Assembly (NCBI RefSeq): GCF_964355755.1
Contig: NC_092678.1
Span: 395,922 to 459,921 of the forward strand
From: Antedon mediterranea
Taxonomy: Eukaryota > Echinodermata > Crinoidea > Comatulida > Antedonidae
DNA length: 64,000 nucleotides
Reading direction: 5' to 3'
A program made the position numbers and the translations under genes. Under the pieces are notes generated by a model. It ran no database searches. It had not been told where the DNA came from and was given only the letters and a program-made list of their open reading frames with translations. This document shows positions 56,091 to 64,000 of the stretch, one piece after another. Every line of letters starts with the position of its first letter. The first letter of the stretch is position 1.

Positions 56091-56836
56091 CGTCGTCCAC
56101 GACGTTCGCCTGCTTCAAAACCGAGGGAGACTTGCCGAATAATCTGGTCTTAATTAGGAATTAGACTAAAACTACAAACTCTACAAACTATTAAAAAGGC
56201 ATAAAATGAGGAAACATCAAAATAAACAAAACTTATCTATGATAATACTGTATAAAACAAACTTATTAGTAGTGCGGTTCATTACCACCTGAAACAGTCA
56301 CATATTACCAACAATTGCAAACTGTCTATTATTAACTGTCTATTATTAACTGTATCATAACATCATGAATACTATAAAATATAAGATACATTCCATTCTA
56401 AAATGAAATTGTACAGCGCAGTACTTGCTGTTCAGACTCAAATTGACCTAGTAAATACTTACTCGGTATGAAACGATGAATAAACATAAGGAATGATTTA
56501 AATTACTACCGGTACTACAATACCATCACTATGGGTAACCACTTAACTACAGTATACGGTAATACTACCTTCATTATGCTTTGTTTATACATTTTGTTAA
56601 GTTAATTTAATTTAATACGTAAAGTATATCAATTAAGTTCAATAGGCGATTGGAAGGGATGATATCTCACTCACCCCTCCCATCTGAAACGTCGCCCCCG
56701 ACGTTATCAAGTAGTTCATGAAAATACATAAAAATATACAATATAAGTTCAAACAATTACATGTCATCAAATAGTCATATGAAAGTGTCCAAAAAGTCAG
56801 TGAAAAAAAAATTTAAAAAGTGTTCCAGTGTTCACT
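56091..56836 (-). other. Gypsy 3' untranslated region with second polypurine-like module
   Basis: About 750 bp between the pol stop and the PPT, without ORF. At 56,670-56,705 a second module, hairpin AACGTCG..CGACGTT followed by GGGAGGGGTG on the element's strand, repeats the arrangement found at the LTR edge. Confidence 0.65.
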
Positions 56837-59800
56837 TTAATCCAAGTCATATTCAAACATAATAGTCGGTGTTTGAGAAGATTGAGGTATGAGTCTATTA
56901 TCCAATGTATCTATATTATTTACAAATCGTTTATTTGGCGGCGACAACGATACAAACGGAGATACGTATGGGTTTAGCGAAAGACACTGAGATGGTACTA
57001 TGTTGCTGGTGCTGGCATTTGGTGAGGGTGGAGCGCTTTGGTCTGGGGTCGGAGGTGATAAATCCAATGGCAAAAACATACATGGAGTCAGTAGATTTCT
57101 ATGTAATGTCCGCTGACGACCATCCGCGTTTTCAACTTTGTACACTGGAATATTTGGATGTTTCAACAACACGACATATGGGGTTTCCTCCCATCTGTCT
57201 ACGAGTTTTTGCTTCCCGATAATATGTTTCTTTTGCACAAGGACGCGGTCGCCCAATTCCAAAGGAGCTTGAGTTGTCTTTTTGTCATACTCGCGTTTCT
57301 GTTTGTCTTTGGCTTTCATGGAAGATTTGGCTGCTTGGTCATAGACCAGCTTTAATCGCTCGCGAAATTGTAAGACCAACTCATCATAATCATCGTCATC
57401 ACTATTATGATTATCGCTATCAAGTCCAAACATTACATCAATTGGCAGATTGGCATGTCGGCCGAACATTAAGTAAAATGGTGCATAACCCGTGGAATCG
57501 TGTTTAGTACAATTATATGCATGTGCCATATCGCTAACATATTCCTTCCAGTCCTGTTTACGATCTAGTGAGAGTGTACCCAGCATGTCGATTAGTGTTC
57601 TATTAAATCTCTCCGTAGTTCCGTTACCCATTGGGTGGTAGGGTGTAGTGCGCGACTTTGCTATTCCGGCGACCTTGCACACAGATTTAATTATTGCGCT
57701 TTCAAAATTACGCCCTTGATCGGAGTGTATACGTTTTGGGAAACCATAATGTCTAAATACGTTCTGAAATAGTACCTTGGCAACAGTTTCAGCCGTCTGG
57801 TTTTTTGTTGGGTACGCTAAGGCATATCGGGTGAAATGATCGGTGATAACTAAAACATTTTCATAACCTCCTTTCGACCGTTCCAGACCAAGGAAGTTGA
57901 TGCATAGTAGTTCCATTGGTTCGTAAGTGTGAATATTCACGAGGGGCGCACGTTTCACATTTGGTGAAGTTTTTCGAAGACAGCACCGTTGACATGTGTC
58001 ACACCAGGTCTTAATGTCGGATGCCATCTTAGGCCAATAAAATCTTCGCCGAATCATATCGATGGTACGCTCATAACCCAAATGCCCAATGTTGTCATGC
58101 AGGTGTTCAAAAGCAAGTTTGTGTTTAGACGTTGGTAATACAAGCTGATCGCATGCTTCTCCAGTGTTGATATTGGTGGTCCTATATAATATGTTGTTTT
58201 TGAACTTTAGGCGATTCCATTGTCTGAGTAAACAGATGACATTCGAATGTTCAAGTCGACGCTCTGCTGCTGATGGCTTTTGATTGCGTCGGAGGAAGAA
58301 TGTCACACGGTCAAGCACATCGTCCTCCCTCTGGAGACGGGATATGTCCGCTTGCGAAAGATTTGGGACAGGCGCAAAACCATGATTTGTGTTAACATCA
58401 GGGGCTTGCACTGGATCCCCAGCGGCATCAGTGTTGTCGATACGAGATTTGCTTCTGGTGTGGGCCTGACACTGTACAATTTGTGGTTGGACATACAGAC
58501 ACGGATTCACAGGGGCAGATCCTGAGAGAACCGCAGTGACCAGTTCACACGGTACGTCTTTCCTGCGAGATAACGCGTCAGCTGCTGCGTTGCTTTTTCC
58601 CGGGCGGTACTTTATATCAAAATCGAACTGGCTTAGGGCAGCCACCCAGCGTTGCCCAGTCGCATCTAATTTCGCTGTGGATAGAACGTACAACAACGGA
58701 TTATTATCAGTCAGTACTGTAAAGTGATTTCCAATGAGGTACTCTCGAAATTTGTTAGTGACTGCCCATTTTAGAGCCAGGAACTCCAATTTGTGCGCCG
58801 GATAGCGAGATTCAGATGGGCGAAGGCTACGACTTGCATAAGCAATGACTCTTGGCGTGCCATTTTGTACTTGTGAAATAACGGCTCCCAGACCGATACC
58901 AGAAGCATCCGTTTCCAAAAGAAACGGCAAATTGTAGTCAGGGTACGCTAGGATTGGAGTATTTGTCAACAGGTGTTTAAGAAGTGAAAATGCTTTGTCG
59001 CATTCTGAAGTCCATACAAATGGTGGTGGTTTGGCATTCATTGCCTTTCTGCCATTCTTTTTCTTTCGTCGTGGGTCGCCGCACGTTAGTGCATATAACG
59101 GCGCAGCTATCTCCGAATACTGGCTGATAAACCGTCTGTAATAGCCGGTAAATCCCAAAAATTGAAGAACTTGTTTGCGGTCAACCGGCGTGGGCCAGCT
59201 GTCGACTTGCGCTGTTTTAGCAGGGTCGGCATGAATCCCCTCGGCTGATACAATGTGGCCCAAATAATTAACCTCAGATCGAAGGAGGGAGCATTTTGAA
59301 GGCTTTAACTTCAACCCATTTTCTCTTAGACGTTTGAAAACAGTTTCCAGTCTTTCTAAATGTTCTTGAAAGTTATTAGAAAAAATAATGATATCGTCCA
59401 AGTATATTAACAAAGTAGAAAAGTTTTGGTCACCAAAGCACGACATCATCAAACGTTGAAACGTCGCCGGTGCGTTTTGGAGTCCAAATGGCATTCGGTT
59501 ACACTCAAATAAACCCATTGGTGTTGTAAATGCTGTTTTTGGTTTATCTTCTTCTGCTACCTCTACCTGCCAATAGCCGCTAGTCAAATCTAATGTAGAG
59601 AAGATTTTGGCCTTACCCAGAGCATCCATAGCTTCATCTATCCTGGGTATTGGAAATGCATCTCTTACTGTTTTAGAATTAAGTTTTCTAAAATCGATAC
59701 ATATGCGCATTGACCCATCCTTCTTGCGAACAATCACCATCGGTGAAGCATATGGGCTTTTGCTTGGTCGAATGGCGCCAGCCTCTAACATACCATTGAT

Positions 59801-60883
59801 ATGCGAGCGCACTTCTTGATATTGCGACGGTGGGATGCGGCGAAAGGGTAGTCTAAATGGTTGGTTGTCAATAAGTGGTATATGGTGATATATGGCCTTA
59901 GTATGGCCAAAATCGTTTGCGTCCTTTGAGAAAACATCCGAGTATTTGTCTAACAGTGATTTTAGTGCTATGTGTTCAGAGTCAGTTTTGATGTCTGATT
60001 CTGAAAGATCTGGCAGAACAGTTTGTGATGTGATATTAGGTTGGCTAATACCACCTGTAACATCGTAAGTGTCCAAACTTGCAATTTGAGATAGAGTCGC
60101 TACCGTGGTGTTGTGGTGCAAAAAGATTGGTTTGTCAGATACATTGCAGATTCGCACTGTAACTATATTGTTTCGCCGGATGTGGGATATTGAACGACCA
60201 ACGAGAAAGTTTGTAGTACTTCCAAATGGCTCAACAAGCACAGTTGATATTTTATCTTTAGACCACACTGCAGTACATTGTATATCAATTTGTTGATTTG
60301 CGTTTATGCGAGCAGGGTGTCTATTAAAGTATACAGCTCTGCCAACATTTTCTGGTTGTATACTTTTCTCCATTTGCGCAAATGCTGCTTCAAAGGCTGC
60401 ATCTTTGCATTTTATGTTGCGTTTGTCGTTTCTCTGTGCACGTAGAACATTGGTCCCAATCAGTACGGGGATAGTTTTGCGGTATTTACTGTTCGGGACT
60501 ACAAACACGGGAACAGCGGAGTATGTTTTATTGAGTATATTGATGTCGCTATAAATAATTCCATAGTACGGGACACTCTGGCCATTTGCCGCTATAACTT
60601 CTATGGTTGAGCGTTCCATAACTTGTGATTTTAATTCCGGAATTTTGTTATACAATTCAATAGTTATAGTTGATATCTGTGAGCCTGAATCAATAAGGGC
60701 GTTACATTTTACTCCATGAATTGATATTTCTGCTTGATTAGTTGGCCCGACAATATATGTCTGTCCTTTGGGTGTGTGCTTTTCACCACCAACCCACCCT
60801 ACTGTTGTGGTGACCTGCCGTTTCCCGTCGGCGCATTTGGGCAAAATCGTCGAATGTGTCCAATTTGGCCGCAGCCGTAGCAT
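56837..60883 (-). CDS. pol: Gypsy pol polyprotein (protease, RT, RNase H, integrase)
   Basis: 1,348 codons open. Protease: ALIDSGSQIST (residues about 63-73). RT: GSMRICIDFRKLN, FSTLDLTSGYWQV, YLDDIIIF (about 493). RNase H: ETDASGIGLGAV (about 656). Integrase: HLHDNIGHLG..CDTCQRC zinc site (about 928-966), then catalytic Asp in VITDHFTRY (about 1,013), Asp in HSDQGRNFES (about 1,051) and Glu in GNGTTERFNRT (about 1,090). A GPY/F-like region follows; no chromodomain is seen. The frame is -1 relative to gag with an 85-bp overlap. The ATG at 60,883 is inside gag's zinc knuckle, so translation most likely enters by frameshifting, and this ATG is only the open-frame start. Confidence 0.95.
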   Translation of the reverse strand: MLRLRPNWTHSTILPKCADGKRQVTTTVGWVGGEKHTPKGQTYIVGPTNQAEISIHGVKCNALIDSGSQISTITIELYNKIPELKSQVMERSTIEVIAANGQSVPYYGIIYSDINILNKTYSAVPVFVVPNSKYRKTIPVLIGTNVLRAQRNDKRNIKCKDAAFEAAFAQMEKSIQPENVGRAVYFNRHPARINANQQIDIQCTAVWSKDKISTVLVEPFGSTTNFLVGRSISHIRRNNIVTVRICNVSDKPIFLHHNTTVATLSQIASLDTYDVTGGISQPNITSQTVLPDLSESDIKTDSEHIALKSLLDKYSDVFSKDANDFGHTKAIYHHIPLIDNQPFRLPFRRIPPSQYQEVRSHINGMLEAGAIRPSKSPYASPMVIVRKKDGSMRICIDFRKLNSKTVRDAFPIPRIDEAMDALGKAKIFSTLDLTSGYWQVEVAEEDKPKTAFTTPMGLFECNRMPFGLQNAPATFQRLMMSCFGDQNFSTLLIYLDDIIIFSNNFQEHLERLETVFKRLRENGLKLKPSKCSLLRSEVNYLGHIVSAEGIHADPAKTAQVDSWPTPVDRKQVLQFLGFTGYYRRFISQYSEIAAPLYALTCGDPRRKKKNGRKAMNAKPPPFVWTSECDKAFSLLKHLLTNTPILAYPDYNLPFLLETDASGIGLGAVISQVQNGTPRVIAYASRSLRPSESRYPAHKLEFLALKWAVTNKFREYLIGNHFTVLTDNNPLLYVLSTAKLDATGQRWVAALSQFDFDIKYRPGKSNAAADALSRRKDVPCELVTAVLSGSAPVNPCLYVQPQIVQCQAHTRSKSRIDNTDAAGDPVQAPDVNTNHGFAPVPNLSQADISRLQREDDVLDRVTFFLRRNQKPSAAERRLEHSNVICLLRQWNRLKFKNNILYRTTNINTGEACDQLVLPTSKHKLAFEHLHDNIGHLGYERTIDMIRRRFYWPKMASDIKTWCDTCQRCCLRKTSPNVKRAPLVNIHTYEPMELLCINFLGLERSKGGYENVLVITDHFTRYALAYPTKNQTAETVAKVLFQNVFRHYGFPKRIHSDQGRNFESAIIKSVCKVAGIAKSRTTPYHPMGNGTTERFNRTLIDMLGTLSLDRKQDWKEYVSDMAHAYNCTKHDSTGYAPFYLMFGRHANLPIDVMFGLDSDNHNSDDDDYDELVLQFRERLKLVYDQAAKSSMKAKDKQKREYDKKTTQAPLELGDRVLVQKKHIIGKQKLVDRWEETPYVVLLKHPNIPVYKVENADGRQRTLHRNLLTPCMFLPLDLSPPTPDQSAPPSPNASTSNIVPSQCLSLNPYVSPFVSLSPPNKRFVNNIDTLDNRLIPQSSQTPTIMFEYDLD
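60780..60826 (-). promoter_or_regulatory. Programmed -1 ribosomal frameshift signal (gag-pol)
   Basis: On the element's strand the slippery heptamer G GGA AAC (60,826-60,820) is in the gag zero frame and leads to the pol frame on a -1 slip. After a spacer of 6 nt comes a predicted hairpin with stem TCACCAC/GTGGTGA. All parts of a canonical -1 signal are present. Confidence 0.85.
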
Positions 60884-61824
60884 TCCAGTGCCCTAGGTTG
60901 TGACGTGTTGGGCCGTTGATGCGCCGCTTCCTTTGCCTCAAGTTTAGCGGTAAGAAAGCTTATTTTCCTCTCCATCTCCGTAACTAATCTGTGCATCGAC
61001 GCGTCCTCACCGGAACCTTTGACATTTGTCGGCGTTATGGGAGGGGCTACTAGGTGTGGTGCGCACGGTTGCTGCTTTCGTTCTCGTTCTAGTAGTCTTA
61101 TCTCTGATAGAACAGAATGAAATGTCATAGACCTCGGTCTCATGGGCGCTATTCGTCCAACTACTTCTTGGTCGTACATTCCCCGCATTAATTGTTGTGT
61201 CAACATTCGATCCCTTTCATACATGGGACCTCGCCCAAGTTTCTCCTCCACATCTCGTAATACTGCTTCTAGTTCAATGGCATAAAAACTAGCAGACTTA
61301 CCCTGTCTTTGTGTTCTCTGGTAGAAATCAGATAAGGGGTCACCAGAGGACACATTTCCGAATTGTTCTTTTAGTTCTTTGAATGCTCTTTCTGGTGTCT
61401 GGCATTCTCTCGGTAAGTTCAACACCAGCTTCCGTGCAGTTCCTCCCAGATTTCTAACTATTGTTGAAAACTGTAGGTGACTAGGCATGTTGCTACAGCT
61501 TAAGATATGTTGAACATCTCTGGTCCAATCCTCAATCAGGTTGGGCGATTGTCCCGTAAATATTGGTACTCCTTTTAGTTGGTGTGCCGGGGTGTAAATT
61601 TGTACTGATTTAGGCACTGGTAATAATGGTTTTACCGCTGTATTATACCCCTGAACTGGTCTTGGTAATCGAGGGTGGCCTGGAGTTTCTAGGCTTTGAG
61701 ACACATCCGGTCTCATCGGGGTAGTATAGTAACTATTTCTCTCCCATAATGGCGAGTTTTCTGGTTGAACAGTTTCACATCGGGTATCTTCATATCCTGT
61801 CATATCCAATACAGTATATTCCAT
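60799..61824 (-). CDS. gag: Gypsy gag (capsid/nucleocapsid)
   Basis: 341 codons. The central part (about 85-235) has the features of a retrotransposon gag domain: FTGQSPNLIEDWTRDVQHIL and ALRDVEE-like helices, and a conserved RLLERE segment. A predicted coiled coil lies at about 275-300. A CCHC zinc knuckle, CYGCGQIGHIRRFC, is at residues 315-328. It forms the particle and binds the RNA. The start ATG is 25 bp after the primer-binding site region. The stop TAG is at 60,801-60,799, shortly after the frameshift site. Confidence 0.9.
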   Translation of the reverse strand: MEYTVLDMTGYEDTRCETVQPENSPLWERNSYYTTPMRPDVSQSLETPGHPRLPRPVQGYNTAVKPLLPVPKSVQIYTPAHQLKGVPIFTGQSPNLIEDWTRDVQHILSCSNMPSHLQFSTIVRNLGGTARKLVLNLPRECQTPERAFKELKEQFGNVSSGDPLSDFYQRTQRQGKSASFYAIELEAVLRDVEEKLGRGPMYERDRMLTQQLMRGMYDQEVVGRIAPMRPRSMTFHSVLSEIRLLERERKQQPCAPHLVAPPITPTNVKGSGEDASMHRLVTEMERKISFLTAKLEAKEAAHQRPNTSQPRALECYGCGQIGHIRRFCPNAPTGNGRSPQQ

Positions 61825-61850
61825 TGTAGATTAAAATTTGTTTAACAAAA

Positions 61851-61869
61851 AATCCTGGTCACGGCACCA
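61851..61869 (-). promoter_or_regulatory. Primer-binding site
   Basis: TGGTGCCGTGACCAGGATT on the element's strand, two bases after the 5' LTR. The first 12 bases fit the 3' end of tRNA-His as I remember it (GTCACGGCA plus CCA); the primer identity is inference. Confidence 0.8.
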
Positions 61870-61871
61870 AT

Positions 61872-62280
61872 TGTAGCTCTTCACAAAATAATGACAATAA
61901 TAACTTAAACCCAGGTTCTCAATTTCAGCTACAAAATCGATAAAACACAGAATTCCAATACAAAATGCTTTTATTAATTATAACACAACTGCTTACTTTT
62001 AAAACTCAATACTAACTACCCAGATCTGACTCATCTATCCAATTTCACAGTATTTCTAGATAACACAGGCTATAAAACTTTCTTATTCCCCACCACAAAA
62101 CCCACAAAATGGACCAGTTGTTATGGAAACCTAGATAAAGGAGGTACAGTCTTAATTAATTCAGAGATTGGAATGTGTAAAAGCAAACTAAGGCATGATC
62201 ATTGAGGATATACAAGCTACTAAGTAAATATGAACTTAAATACAATAAAATGATAATACTGCTTTTGGAGTATCGCTACA
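61872..62280 (-). repeat. 5' LTR of the gypsy element
   Basis: 409 bp, TGTAGC...GCTACA, nearly identical to the 3' LTR. Should hold the element's promoter; a TATTTAAG-like A/T box is visible but not assignable with confidence. Confidence 0.96.
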
Positions 62281-64000
62281 CTAGGAAGATACAAAGACAG
62301 GTAAATAGTGGTTGCTAGGAAGATACAAAGACAGGTAAATAGTGGTTCCTAGGAAGATACAAAGACAGGTAAATAGTGGTTCCTAGGAAGATACAAAGAC
62401 AGGTAAATAGTGGTTCCTAGGAAGATACAAAGACAGGTAAATAGTGGTTGCTAGGAAGATACAAAGACAGGTAAATAGTGGTTGCTAGGAAGATACAAAG
62501 ACAGGTAAATAGTGGTTGCTAGGAAGATACAAAGACAGGTAAATAGTGGTTGCTAGGAAGATACAAAGACAGGTAAATAGTGGTTGCTAGGAAGATACAA
62601 AGACAGGTAAATAGTGGTTGCTAGGAAGATACAAAGACAGGTAAATAGTGGTTGCTAGGAAGATACAAAGACAGGTAAATAGTGGTTCCTAGGAAGATAC
62701 AAAGACAGGTAAATAGTGGTTCCTAGGAAGATACAAAGACAGGTAAATAGTGGTTCCTAGGAAGATACAAAGACAGGTAAATAGTGGTTCCTAGGAAGAT
62801 ACAAAGACAGGTAAATAGTGGTTCCTAGGAAGATACAAAGACAGGTAAATAGTGGTTCCTAGGAAGATACAAAGACAGGTAAATAGTGGTTCCTAGGAAG
62901 ATACAAAGACAGGTAAATAGTGGTTCCTAGGAAGATACAAAGACAGGTAAATAGTGGTTCCTAGGAAGATACAAAGACAGGTAAATAGTGGTTCCTAGGA
63001 AGATACAAAGACAGGTAAATAGTGGTTGCTAGGAAGATACAAAGACAGGTAAATAGTGGTTGCTAGGAAGATACAAAGACAGGTAAATAGTGGTTGCTAG
63101 GAAGATACAAAGACAGGTAAATAGTGGTTGCTAGGAAGATACAAAGACAGGTAAATAGTGGTTCCTAGGAAGATACAAAGACAGGTAAATAGTGGTTCCT
63201 AGGAAGATACAAAGACAGGTAAATAGTGGTTCCTAGGAAGATACAAAGACAGGTAAATAGTGGTTGCTAGGAAGATACAAAGACAGGTAAATAGTGGTTG
63301 CTAGGAAGATACAAAGACAGGTAAATAGTGGTTGCTAGGAAGATACAAAGACAGGTAAATAGTGGTTGCTAGGAAGATACAAAGACAGGTAAATAGTGGT
63401 TGCTAGGAAGATACAAAGACAGGTAAATAGTGGTTGCTAGGAAGATACAAAGACAGGTAAATAGTGGTTGCTAGGAAGATACAAAGACAGGTAAATAGTG
63501 GTTCCTAGGAAGATACAAAGACAGGTAAATAGTGGTTCCTAGGAAGATACAAAGACAGGTAAATAGTGGTTCCTAGGAAGATACAAAGACAGGTAAATAG
63601 TGGTTCCTAGGAAGATACAAAGACAGGTAAATAGTGGTTCCTAGGAAGATACAAAGACAGGTAAATAGTGGTTCCTAGGAAGATACAAAGACAGGTAAAT
63701 AGTGGTTCCTAGGAAGATACAAAGACAGGTAAATAGTGGTTCCTAGGAAGATACAAAGACAGGTAAATAGTGGTTCCTAGGAAGATACAAAGACAGGTAA
63801 ATAGTGGTTCCTAGGAAGATACAAAGACAGGTAAATAGTGGTTGCTAGGAAGATACAAAGACAGGTAAATAGTGGTTGCTAGGAAGATACAAAGACAGGT
63901 AAATAGTGGTTGCTAGGAAGATACAAAGACAGGTAAATAGTGGTTGCTAGGAAGATACAAAGACAGGTAAATAGTGGTTGCTAGGAAGATACAAAGACAG
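62281..64000. repeat. 34-bp minisatellite, right part (about 50 units to window end)
   Basis: Continues the array left of the gypsy insertion. The G/C site per unit gives the order G, CCC, G7, C10, G4, CCC, G7, C10, G5, showing an exact 24-unit (816-bp) duplication. The array runs off the window. Confidence 0.96.

Larger units (their letters stand above)
55660..62284 (-). mobile_element. Ty3/gypsy LTR retrotransposon, structurally complete
   Basis: The element is 55,664-62,280 (6,617 bp), flanked by a CTAG duplication (55,660-55,663 and 62,281-62,284). LTRs of 409 bp begin TGTAGC and end GCTACA. Order on the minus strand: LTR, primer-binding site, gag, pol (PR-RT-RNase H-IN), 3' untranslated region with polypurine tract, LTR. 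No envelope gene. Domain order RT-RH-IN defines Ty3/gypsy. Two LTR differences in 409 bp and open ORFs indicate a young, possibly still active copy. It is in the same orientation as GRIP. Confidence 0.97.

Noticed and set aside
57158-60554. Plus-strand ORFs opposite the gypsy pol gene
   Set aside because: Shadows of the long minus-strand polyprotein frame; none has a recognisable domain.
60881-60883. ATG at 60,883 as the true start of pol
   Set aside because: It lies within the gag zinc-knuckle codons; the in-phase slippery heptamer and stem explain pol expression better.
54647-64000. CRISPR-like array of 34-bp direct repeats
   Set aside because: Units abut with no unique spacers and lie in a eukaryotic intron; it is a minisatellite.

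Overview
This window is animal nuclear DNA. It holds two intron-rich conserved genes, several classes of retroelement, many small inverted-repeat elements and long minisatellites. The palindrome TAGGCCTA and its neighbours (gtaggcctac, aggcctac) recur in the non-coding DNA. Together with DIRS, Ty3/gypsy, Helitron and non-LTR fragments this suggests a marine invertebrate, possibly an echinoderm; that is inference, not proof.

Region 1 (1-26,600) is a transposon mosaic. A composite block of LINE endonuclease, Ty3/gypsy integrase, a 21-bp tandem repeat, a Helitron helicase remnant, a DIRS-like gag/RT/RNase H element, a second LINE on the minus strand, and an RRM exon of an hnRNP A/B-like gene occurs twice (about 1,400-10,073 and 13,190-26,530). 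The two copies are nearly identical. Copy 1 carries a 1,683-bp TA-flanked inverted-repeat element inside the DIRS RT. Copy 2 carries a 6.35-kb DNA transposon (19,986-26,334), whose own transposase gene is split by a nested 2.28-kb element. Between the copies lie Gly-rich hnRNP-like exons and a LINE with ORF1 and the start of ORF2.

Region 2 (26,600-41,700) has no convincing gene. It holds inverted-repeat elements (28,170-30,252; 30,457-31,002; 38,101-40,390), minisatellites of 45, 51, 57 and 82 bp, a higher-order repeat at 34.2-35.8 kb with splice-site-like edges, and a LINE tail.

Region 3 (41,735-54,499, minus strand) holds the host genes. A complete 11-exon PRPF18 (second-step splicing factor) lies at 41,925-47,021. 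Upstream of it on the same strand is the 3' half of a GRIP-type multi-PDZ scaffold gene, with exons for PDZ4 to PDZ7 at 48,401-54,499. Their introns hold at least six copies of one small inverted-repeat MITE family, two hAT-like MITEs with 8-bp target duplications, an antisense LINE RT, and tandem repeats that start exactly at exon edges. The most striking is a 20-copy, 70-bp array that repeats the end of a PDZ5 exon together with its splice donor.

Region 4 (54,640-64,000) is a GRIP intron filled by a 34-bp minisatellite of at least 80 units. A young, structurally complete Ty3/gypsy element (55,664-62,280) has inserted into it. The element has 409-bp LTRs differing at two sites, a CTAG target duplication, a primer-binding site, a polypurine tract, and gag and pol joined by a textbook -1 frameshift signal.
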